Positions 55,690 to 64,000 of a DNA stretch of 64,000 nt are shown in pieces. This DNA is from Arcuatula senhousia. Lineage: Eukaryota; Mollusca; Bivalvia; Mytilida; Mytilidae. The notes beneath the pieces are model-generated. The model saw only the letters and a program-made list of their open reading frames with translations. It ran no database searches and was not told where the DNA came from. Location of the stretch: positions 57,360,203-57,424,202 of the forward strand of contig OZ020313.1 in NCBI GenBank assembly GCA_963971305.1, in the 5' to 3' direction. The position numbers and the translations under genes were made by a program. Every line of letters starts with the position of its first letter. The first letter of the stretch is position 1.

Positions 55690-56160
55690 GTTTAGGGTGA
55701 AGAAAACAACCGTGGGGCTACATGAACCAGTATTAAAAGCGTACAATGCTGGATCAATTACCGCCGTTCCTTTACAAAATCGGCATCATGACATGTGTTT
55801 CTTTGAAAGCTATATAAAATTGTCAATAAAAGAACAGTCATTGGTAGCAAAATTCAAAATTGATTGTTTCAATTAGTTTATGACATTTGTTGTACTGAGA
55901 TGATCACCTCTTTATCTCTATTGTGTCTCACAACTATGTTGTGTTTTGTGTTACTAGACCCTTAGATCGCAATGGAAGAGGGAGGTTTGTCGACATAAAA
56001 CCTGGTTTAACCCACCATTTCCTTTGAAATGCCTGTACCAAGTCAGGACCATTGCGATCCTCAATTTCTCTGCCTTGCTTTGTCTTTCGTTCTTTGATTT
56101 ATGAGTGTGATTATTCCAGTTTGGTAATTTTATTGTTACCTTTATTAAAGTTTATTTAGA
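55690..56160 (+). mobile_element. PLE2 tail plus 3' UTR
   Basis: A degenerate end of a PLE frame (VAKFKIDCFN at about 55850) is followed by the complete PLE2 3' UTR: ACTGAGATGATCACCTC, the GATCGCAATGG ... CCATTGCGATCC pair (about 55965-56060) and the end TTGTTACCTTTATT at 56150. Confidence 0.8.
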
Positions 56161-56307
56161 ATTTAATTGTTTACCTGTCCATAAAACCAAGTAAAACATT
56201 TTCAAAAAGGTTAAACTTTTTGTTTCTCTATAGATATTTACGAAGTTTGGAAAATATATCAGTTTAAATGCAAGAATAACTCTACAGTCTATCGAATTCA
56301 TTTCTGT

Positions 56308-57017
56308 GACAAATTCTAAAATTCGCAACAATAATATCCTTGAAACTCACATGGTCTATCAGACCATTGCAACGATCGTATCCTTGACGCTATCATACAA
56401 AAGGGCTTTCTGGTTCTATTTCATGCTAGTCTGTAAATATCATAACCTGTTGGGGACTGCTCACCCATCTATAGTCAGCTCTGGTCACCCCTGGTCCAAA
56501 TTTATATCCCCCTAGCCAATATGATTGGCTATCTCCTGCAATTATAGTTTTAAAAAGATAAAATACATCAATTCAACAAGGAATATTGTGTTATATTTTG
56601 CCTATTTATTTAAGGACAACCTTTTACAGACATCTTGCCATTTTGATTAAAGTTACTTGGTTTTTTTGCATTAATGATTTGAAATTCATAACATAATTTA
56701 GCCGTACATTTAGAACAGTCACGAGGAAACTTGCTTATGTATTTCATTGTATACTTAAAAGCAGTCTGATTAACAGTGTACTTTCTTTTTTATGACTTAA
56801 TCATTTATAGAGTTTGAGCTACAATATCATTTGTACATGCAAGTAGTTAACAAAGTGATACTTTTGGGGCATTTTTTGGTGGCCATGAAAATCCAATGGA
56901 CAAATCTGTGTTGTGGATATTCTTACCAGTACGTGCAATTATCTGCTGCCTTATGAATTCGTTTTCCTCTGCAGACTCTAACTCGACCAGTTTACTTGAC
57001 AAAGCCTCACACTCAAA
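56308..57017 (-). pseudogene. Lectin-3: decayed C-type lectin exons
   Basis: Exon 3 (56927-57017, 91 nt) has a TTTTGCAG acceptor and GTAAGAA donor and encodes FECEALSSKLVELESAEENE, closely matching lectin-1. Exon 4 (from 56535) begins after TTGCAG and encodes YWLGGYKFGPGVTRADYRWV, then has TAG in place of the conserved Trp and a deletion before the last cysteines. Exons 1 and 2 were not found upstream; a retrozyme lies at 57.16-57.38 kb. Confidence 0.8.
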
Positions 57018-57162
57018 CTGCAAAATATATTCCATGATTTTGAGAATTGTCATACAACTTTAAAACATTTTATAAATGCAATAAAACAAAAGTAATGAAA
57101 ATTGTACTTAAAATACGTATTTCACAATTAAATATGTTCGTTTTTGTTTAATTTCTGGGTAA

Positions 57163-57385
57163 TACAAATGACAACAAAGTTCCAGACAAAAAATTTTGCT
57201 ACGCCTGTCGCGCGTTTCGTCTATTCAAGACTCATCAGAGGCGCTCTACCAAAAATATTGAAAATTCCAAACACTATATAAATATGAAGAGCATAGAACA
57301 ATAAAACCAAAAATACCAAACTGAGGAACCAAATTATTACTAAGATTACCAAACTATGTCTGGGGTAATCTTTTTTAATTGACTT
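57163..57385 (-). mobile_element. Retrozyme monomer, near full length
   Basis: On the minus strand it runs from the ACCCCAGACATAGTTTGG block to TTGTTGTCATTTGTATT, about 220 bp. It matches 40894-41112 throughout. Confidence 0.85.
57201..57244 (-). ncRNA. Hammerhead motif with cleavage-site mutation
   Basis: GCGCCT, CTGATGA, GTC-ttgaata-GAC, GAAA, CGCGCG and AGGCGT are all intact, but the cleavage triplet reads GAC instead of GTC, removing the conserved U16.1. Predicted to fold but cleave poorly. Confidence 0.8.
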
Positions 57386-57865
57386 AAATTAAAACACATC
57401 TTAGTTTAAGCAACGGATTTTTTGCAACAGGTTTTTAAAAACCTAACCTAATACCCTTTTGTATTTCTAATTTCTTCACACAAGAAATTACCATGCGCTC
57501 ACACACAAATAAGGGATTTCTATCTCTTAGAAGAGTACAGAATGTTCGTTTGGCATATGTCCCATTGGGAACTACTTGTTTAACAGTTACGTTATTTATA
57601 TATGTTTGTCTGTATTGGGCTTACCACTGGTATTGTTATGAATGTTGAAAAATGTGTCCAATTTTTTTGTATTTGTGTAAATTCTTTTTGTGAAATATCT
57701 TTTATTTGGATTGATTTTGACAATTCTGTTTTGATGTGTTAATTTGTAATAAAGAAAGTGTAAATAAATGACGAATACCCAAATTAATACCCATCAGTTG
57801 TATTAATGAGTACCCAAATTAATACCCATCAGATGTATGCATTAAGTAAAACATACCATAATTAA
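57386..57865. other. Non-coding; PLE1-like trace at 57485-57560
   Basis: ACCATGCGCTCACACACAAAT and GGGATTTCTATCTCTTAGAA resemble the end of the PLE1 frame on the plus strand, heavily decayed. A GAGTACCCAAATTAATACCC-type unit occurs twice at 57774-57830. Confidence 0.35.
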
Positions 57866-57870
57866 AAAGT

Positions 57871-59743
57871 CATTTGTTCAGAGAACAAATGTGAGGTCTT
57901 TCCCATATTCTTGTTGGTTTTTATGATAATCGTTATGTTATATTTGAGTCTGTTTTTGACAATAGTATTAAACTATTAGTTGCCAAAAATGTTCTAGAGT
58001 AAGAGACGGACCATTTAACTTGAAGGGGGGCCTTGGTTTTTTGTTTTGGCCAGAAAATTTTTTTCCGCGCTAAGCGCGAAAAAAAAAATTGTGCATGCAT
58101 CATGACAGAATTTTTATTTTTTGAAAGCGTTGCAACGGAATATTTTTTTTATTATAAGCATTATTTTTTATGGCAGAAAATCTTCTTCAGAATATTTTTT
58201 TTTCTAACCCTCTGCTGCCAAAATATTTTTTTCATCAAAAATCATTTTCAAAATATTTTTTTTAGGAAAAAACCAAGCCCCCCTTCAAGTTAAATGGTCG
58301 TTCCCTAAAGAGCAGTGAGTCTGAAGTCAGAAAAAGTATGGTTGCTAAGGACTTTAATGACGGTTGCTATGGACTAAGGGTTACTTCCGGTTGAAAAAAC
58401 TTAACCCTTAACTCAGAAAGTAGTCTTGGTTTAAAATATATATGGTTGCTATGGTTGCTATGGACTTTTCATTAATGTTACCTTGTTGCTAGGGACTGAC
58501 CTTGACCTTGACCCATGACCTCTGACCTTGGACTCAAATTGTAGCTCTTTATATAATGATTCATTTAAGTATACATGTTTACTATACTATCTGTTATGGT
58601 TTTCAAGTTATTGGCAAAAAACGTGTTTCGCGAAACTTGTTTTGGCCGCCATTTTGAAACCATTTAACCGAATCATGTACTGTTTGGGTTCAAATTGTAG
58701 GTAATTTATTTCTCTTTCACTTGAACCCTATGTTTCATTCACCATCTTTTATGGTTAAAAAGTTATAAACAAAAAATCATTTTTAAAATAAGAATCAAGG
58801 GCGATAACTCAAAAACGACAAGTTTTACACTTTTGCACCTGAAACACTTTTTGTAGATTTCGACATGGCGAACATTTTTCCATGTTTGGTCCGCTTCAAT
58901 TTTGTACGGTTTAAGTGTTATTTTATAAAAACTGTTTACGGTGTCAGCCATTTTGAAAATGGCTGCCCGTAACCATTCGACTTTGGTCTTAAATTGAAGG
59001 GCCCATATGTTTACTATATTATCTCTGACGGTTTAAAAGTTATAAGCCAAAAGCGGATAAACCGAAATGCGTTAAGGGCCATAACTCGAAAACGATTTGT
59101 CGCACAGTGTTTGACTCTTTATATCAAATAAAGGTCTTAATGAGACGAGTATTTTCCCTATTAAATGTCTGCTTCAATTTTGTATGGTTTTTAAGCTATA
59201 CTGCAAACAAGGTGTACCATGACTTCTGACCTTGAGATTTGACCTTTGACCTTGACATTTTTAGATGTAACATATGTCACTGAGGATGATTGGTGAAGGT
59301 CCCAAGTCTCTAGGATTAACCGTTTTGAAGAAAAAAATTGACGAGTCGCGACACTTTTCGAGTCAAAAAAGAGTTTTATGGCCGAATACAGTCATATTGT
59401 ACCTTAAATGCGCTGTGAACCAGGAAGTTGATCGAAAAAAAATTTTGCCTGACGAATCATGACCATGAGTCTAGCAACATTTTCCCTGCTTCAGATATAT
59501 GATGACGGTTACGGTTTTTGAGTTAATCTGCAAACAAGGTTTTTGGGTTACGGGCAGATAACTCCAATACTAAAAATAGATCAGTTTCGCAGGGTTACTC
59601 AAGTCATGCCCTCATAGTGTCGGTTAATTGTATGAAGTTTCGTAATGTTACGTTAAGTATTTCTTTCTTCTTTTTTTTGGCGGAAAAAAAATAATCATAA
59701 GAAATACAGTAAGGTCTTTCCTTCTGTGGAAGGGAAAGACCTT
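57871..59743. mobile_element. Possible 1.9-kb non-autonomous element with hairpin ends
   Basis: It starts with the hairpin CATTTGTTC-aga-GAACAAATG (57871-57891) followed by AGGTCTTTCCC (57894). It ends with a hairpin AAGGTCTTTCC ... GGGAAAGACCTT (59711-59743), whose distal arm is the inverse of the start motif. Between them are recurrent GCCATAACTC-type and CTTGACCTTGACC blocks and a nested MITE. No coding sequence is recognised. Confidence 0.4.
58005..58310. mobile_element. ~300-bp MITE with ~38-bp TIRs
   Basis: GACCATTTAACTTGAAGGGG near the left end is inverted at the right end (CCCCTTCAAGTTAAATGGTC), with about 38 bp of near-complete complementarity ending in runs of A/T. The interior has repeated AATATTTTTTT blocks. 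The ORF 58033-58293 is an artefact of this composition. A related solo end is at 31005. Confidence 0.8.
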
Positions 59744-59837
59744 AATTATAATATGTCAACAAACCAACCAAATACACAAATCTGCTTGTTTGTCTATAGT
59801 TCGGGTATCAATATTAGTTTTACGCTAAACATTAAAT

Positions 59838-59905
59838 AAAGGTTATAACAAAACTATCAAACTAAGTAGACCAATCTGAAATGTCAAAGATCAAAGAATT
59901 ATAGG
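59838..59905 (-). mobile_element. PLE2 3' terminus relic
   Basis: AATAAAGGTTATAACAAAAC, then TATCAAACTAAGTAGACCAA is the reverse of the PLE2 3' end (compare 41905-41945). Confidence 0.55.
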
Positions 59906-59959
59906 TTCTTACATAAGTTCTTGTAGAAGACCGACTGATCTTTTACAAGTGATAGAATT

Positions 59960-60325
59960 TTTCAGTATTTTTGTGAGTGGAGCACTATCGTTGCTACTTG
60001 TTGGTGCTGTTTTCTTTTGTCTCTACCCCTTCAGATGCCCCATTGGAATCTTTCTGTTTTTTTCACTTTAAACAATAAGTAAGTCTACTTCAAAGTATTT
60101 AAAGCATTGTATAAGTAATACATTTCAAATCGGACGGACTTGATAGAAGCAAAATCTACGTTCATTAGCCATACATGTAAATTGACATATACTAAATCCA
60201 ATTAAATATATAGGGTTGTTTGTTTTGTGTTTCTTCATGCTGTTCTTGTTCGTGGGTTTGTCGTTTCCCTTTCGAAATTTTTACACCTGAATGTCCCATA
60301 AGTGCAGCTTTGCTTCTTAAATTCA
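59960..60325 (+). mobile_element. Two decayed PLE1 3' ends
   Basis: TTCAGATGCCCCATTGGAAT (about 60030) and GAATGTCCCATAAGTGCAGC (about 60290), each preceded by TTGTTGGTGCTGTTT/TTCATGCTGTTCTTG-type T-rich blocks, follow PLE1 3' UTR order. Confidence 0.45.
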
Positions 60326-60727
60326 ACCAGAACCTTAAACGTTTAAACAAATATATACCCCAAAAAAAACAATACTGAATTTCGATTTTGTTTTTTAAAT
60401 TCAGAAAGCGACATGAGTATTAAGATCCACTAGTAACAAAAATAAAAGCCAAGAACTATTGAAATGGTTCCTTTCTGCTCATTTTATTTTAAAGATATTT
60501 TCAAACTGTGTTTTTAATATTTTATTGAAATGAAATTTTACATTTATTATGTGCTAATTTGATATTAAATAGGTGTGAACTCAACAGGTGAAATTAAAGA
60601 AAAAGTGTTAATTTCATAAATTAAAGATATCATGATATCGATACATATCCTTCAGTTTGTTGTCATTCTAATTTCATCCATTTAATGAAGAAAATAAATA
60701 AATCGTTAAAATTCTTTCAAGAAAGTT

Positions 60728-60825
60728 AATAACATAACTAACGAACTGGGATGATCAATCTCATTAGCCTATGAAGAAAAGACAACACAAGGCAAAAACA
60801 TAACGGACGATCGCAATGGTCATTA
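60728..60825 (-). mobile_element. PLE2 3' terminus relic
   Basis: AATAACATAACTAACGAACT, GATGATCAATCTCATTAG and GATCGCAATGGTCA match the distal PLE2 3' UTR on the minus strand. Confidence 0.6.
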
Positions 60826-61955
60826 ATTGTGATATTAATGAGTTATAAATTTTAGAAATAACTGATTAGTTACGCAAATTGTATGGCACTGACAATTTCT
60901 CCTCTATTTCGAATTTGCCCTCCGGTAGAGCAAAGCACATTAAAAATGTTAAATCATTGTATTAAATGATGATGCCCCTTTTGGGACCAGAATCGGAATA
61001 TACAATCTGATCTTATCGTTATGATTTTGAGACACAATGAACAACACAAAAACAACAAACAGCCAAAATTTAATCGGAACAATATTTTTTTCCATGTTGA
61101 AGTCCGATATGTATATTCAACAACTGTGCTGACTATAAATAGAAACACCAAAACAGTAAAGAATAACAAAAGATTTATGGACCAAAATTATTATATTATA
61201 TGGAAACAGAAATCAGATTTAATTTGAAGGTATCCGAAATACATTGAAATAAGATACATGTGCAGATTTTTCTCAAATAAAATCATAAAATTATAAAGAT
61301 ATATGACATCACATAGACTTTATCAAAACCGAAAACGGAGACTGAATGACTATGAAGAGGGCGACTGAAAGGTTGAGCGACTGAGAAATCCTCACATTCC
61401 TTAGATTTCCGTCGTAACATAGATGTATAAAGCCTACAGGAGTTTAAGCAAGCTGTGTTAGAAAGGTGGATATGGGTTCCTAATAGGTCTTAAATTGTTC
61501 TCTAAGAAGGAAGACTTAAGCATTGTGCAAAATCTTTTTAGATATCTTGAAATGTAAAATTACTAACTACGTGCAGTTGCATACACATGGGAAATTACAT
61601 ATAATCATGCGTTTAAAAATGTGTGCATGTACTGGGGGCTCTTGATGACTGTTAAGGTGTTTCTGCTGACTTTTGCACCAAGCTTTAAATGTTATTTCAT
61701 ATTCACCGAAGGTAGTAATGGAACATTCAGAACGGAATTATTGTGCAACATCCACTTTAATTAACAAGGTGACTGTTTAGTACTAGTAGGTTCATCGCTT
61801 GTTATTTTTGTATTAAGCATTATTTAGAAAATAGAATAGAGAATCAGATGAACTTGATATAAGCAATGTCTACCTCCATCAGACATGAAAAACCGTAGCA
61901 TAGCACTTCATAACTTCAGTGTAAAAATCATACAGTTGAAATTCAAACGCATCTG
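60826..61955. other. Non-coding, nothing recognised
   Basis: AT-rich sequence; the ORFs at 60954-61227 show no domain. Confidence 0.4.
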
Positions 61956-61959
61956 TCCA

Positions 61960-62370
61960 TTCACTCTTGTTTTGACTGGAGTTCGCGTTGTTGATTGATA
62001 TTCAGTTGTTTTGTGTTTCCATGTTTTACATGTTGTCTGTTTTTGTCCCGTTCTTGTTTGTGTTTACTGGTTTTGTCTCTGCCCTTTCGGACTTTTGACA
62101 TTCGGATACCCCATTGGTACCTCTGCTTCTTCCTTAACATTAAATGTGTGCTATAGCAAGCAGAAACTGTAAACACTTTCAGAGCACCTGAGTTCACCCT
62201 CGGTAGGTCATGAATTCGCGATGTTGATTGATATTCAGCTATTCTTGTGTTATCTGATTTTTTTGTGTGTGCTGTTCTCTTACGGGTTTCCTGCTTTTGA
62301 CTTTGCCCTTTAGGGTTTCTGACATTCAAATGCCACATTTGGACCTCTGCTCCTTTCACTAGCGTCAAAA
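61960..62370 (+). mobile_element. Two consecutive PLE1 3' UTR fragments
   Basis: 61960-62132 matches the last ~170 bp of the PLE1 3' UTR almost exactly (compare 63380-63545), ending GGTACCTCTGCTTCTT. A more diverged copy (62148-62360) follows head-to-tail from GTGTGCTATAGCAAGCAG to GGACCTCTGCTCCTTTC. The minus ORF 61961-62368 is antisense. Confidence 0.8.
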
Positions 62371-62636
62371 TAGTATTTGAGCTAAAAACTGGTCAAGCTT
62401 TTCCTTTTGATCACATATTTTGATATATTTTTAAAATGTGTTTAACCTGTATTTAATTTTTGTTTTGTTTTATGAATTTCTTTGACGTGTTAATTTGTAA
62501 TAAAAAAAGTGTGAATTTGAATTTCATCACATAAAAATAAAAATTCAAAAAATAGCAATTCAAGAAATCATGATATTTGTGCATGCTTTTAAGTTGAAGG
62601 AGTTTAGATAAACAAAACATACTCAAACGTTTGACG

Positions 62637-63547
62637 TGTTTTTCAGCAAACAATAGGGATTCCAATGGGCACTAATTGTGCACCTTTGCTTGCTGATTTG
62701 TTTCTTCATTCATATGAAGCAGACTTCTTGGAATCTCTTCTAGACAAAAAAGACCGTAGACTAGCTCTCTCTTTCAACCTCACGTTCCGTTATATTGATG
62801 ATGTCCTTTCACTAAACAATTCTCGATTTGGTGACTTTCTCCATCTCATATATCCACAGGAGCTTGAGATAAAGGACACAACGGATTCTAGGAAGTCTGC
62901 TTCATATTTAGATCTACATCTCGAAATTGACTCTCAAGGAAGACTTTCAACAAGGCTCTATGACAAACGTGATGACTTCAACTTTCCAATCGTCAACTTC
63001 CCCTTCTTGTGTAGCAATATTCCGTCAGCTCCAGCTTATGGAGTTTACGTATCTCAATTGATTCGTTACTCCAGAGCGTGCGGGACTTACATCGATTTCC
63101 TTAGCAGAGCGACACGTCTGACGCAAAAATTGCTCACACAGGGTTATGTTGCTCCTCGGTTGCTGTCTTCACTCAAGAAATTTTACGGAAGACATCATGC
63201 GCTTATAGACAAATATGGGATTTCGATCTCTCAGATGAGTGCAGATGTTGGTTTGTCATAGGGTGTTGTTTTGTCTTCCTTTACTGGATTTGACGCACTG
63301 AATGGACTATTGGCAACGCGACGGGTGTGCTATAGCAAGCAGGAACTGCTTACTCTTCCGGAGCACCTGAGTTCACTCTTGTTTCGACTGGAGTTCGCGT
63401 TGTTGATTGATATTCAGTTGTTTCGTGTTTCCATGTTTTACGTGTTGTCTGTTTTTTTTGTCCCGTTCTTGTTTGTGTTTACTGGTTTAGTCTCTGCCCT
63501 TTCGGACTTTTGACATTCGGATACCCCATTGGTACCTCTGCTTCTTT
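62637..63547 (+). mobile_element. PLE1 copy E, 5'-truncated, open frame
   Basis: The copy begins abruptly inside the frame at GACGTGTTTTTCAGCAAACA and stays open for 198 codons (62665-63261) plus the upstream QQTIGIP residues: MGTNCAPLLADLFLHSYEAD, FRYIDDVLSLNNSRFGD, SASYLDLHLEIDSQGR, RDDFNFPIVNFPFLCSN and LIRYSRACGTYIDFLSRAT, ending SADVGLS. The Y-I-D-D catalytic motif is intact and no stop interrupts it, so it is the youngest-looking PLE1 copy. The fingers are missing, so it cannot be a functional enzyme. The 3' UTR (63262-63547) ends GGTACCTCTGCTTCTTT. Confidence 0.92.
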
Positions 63548-64000
63548 GATAAGCTACAAATAGGAGATATAGAACATGTTAAGAAATATCGGTGAAAGAT
63601 AATAAGAAACTACGTATAATTATGAATCATTTATTAATAACAAATATTCAAACAGAAAACAATATACGCATCAATCAAAAACAGAAACAACAAGAACAAA
63701 GCACTTAACATCTTCATTTTTGTCTATTTTGTTAACGTAGCATCATAGTTTGTGTATCATCACCTACATGAGGTAGGGGTAGGCTTTTCTTGTATTTATT
63801 TTACAGTTGTAATCAACTTGAGTTTTAACTAGGTCCGACATATTTCTAGTTACATTGCACAATATTGTATGTAGATTCATTATTTTAGTACGATTATTGA
63901 TATTATTATGCATGTATTTCTCACCAGTGTCAAACTTTACACATGTTTTAGTGACATTATACGAGTAGCATAAATATCTTATCAACATTTATCAACATGT
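63548..64000. other. Non-coding, nothing recognised
   Basis: AT-rich sequence following PLE1 copy E; the minus ORF 63764-63988 has no domain. Confidence 0.4.

Noticed and set aside
62637..63261. PLE1 copy E considered as an active reverse transcriptase gene
   Set aside because: It is open and has the catalytic motif, but lacks the whole N-terminal half and starts at a truncation point.

Overview
This is an AT-rich, intron-containing eukaryotic window that looks like bivalve mollusc DNA, most probably a mussel (Mytilus-like). That assignment is an inference from the repeat community (two Penelope-like element families, hammerhead-ribozyme retrozymes, a BEL/Pao element, molluscan core-repeat elements) and from a C-type lectin cluster; no sequence search was run. 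Almost all long ORFs are decayed transposon reverse transcriptase, and only one host gene appears intact.

Host genes: a C-type lectin cluster on the minus strand spans about 36.2-57.0 kb. Lectin-1 (44934-47798) has four exons whose splice sites and phases fit and give a 244-residue secreted protein: signal peptide, PAN/apple-like segment, and a CRD carrying EPN and W-x-D-x-x-C motifs. Lectin-2 (36178-43562) is a pseudogene with a frameshifted exon 1, a Penelope-like insertion in exon 2, a BEL/Pao element in intron 2, a shortened exon 3 and a decayed exon 4. Lectin-3 (56308-57017) keeps only two decayed exons. A possible first exon lies at 22715-22930.

Mobile DNA: Penelope-like family 1 (PLE1) occurs at 11.4-12.9, 13.0-13.55, 14.6-16.9, 33.4-33.9, 49.0-52.8, 53.9-55.6 and 62.0-63.6 kb, plus isolated 3' ends. 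Family 2 (PLE2) occurs at 28.8, 31.2, 39.3-39.7, 41.9-42.65, 48.5-49.0, 53.3, 55.7-56.2, 59.8 and 60.7 kb. A degenerate BEL/Pao element occupies 36.7-41.3 kb. A SINE-like repeat occurs at least six times. A 3.0-kb DNA transposon with ~100-bp terminal inverted repeats and a CATAT target duplication lies at 25330-28320, with a core-repeat element nested inside. A 682-bp TTAA-flanked MITE sits inside a PLE1 fragment at 50.9-51.6 kb.

The most interesting signal is a set of short interspersed elements carrying hammerhead ribozymes (retrozymes). One motif at 41025-41068 has every core nucleotide and all three stems. A decayed dimer with two ribozymes 217 bp apart lies in intron 3 of lectin-1. Other copies are mutated, truncated or internally amplified. 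Retrozymes are non-autonomous and thought to borrow Penelope-type reverse transcriptase, which both PLE families here could once have supplied.

Tandem arrays lie at 2.17-2.72 kb (61-63 bp unit), 7.79-8.95 kb (64 bp), 29.83-30.17 kb (48 bp) and 34.5-35.46 kb (48 bp). Nested insertions give a relative chronology: lectin-2, then BEL/Pao in its intron, then PLE2 in the BEL/Pao reverse transcriptase; and PLE1, then SINE, MITE and retrozyme insertions.
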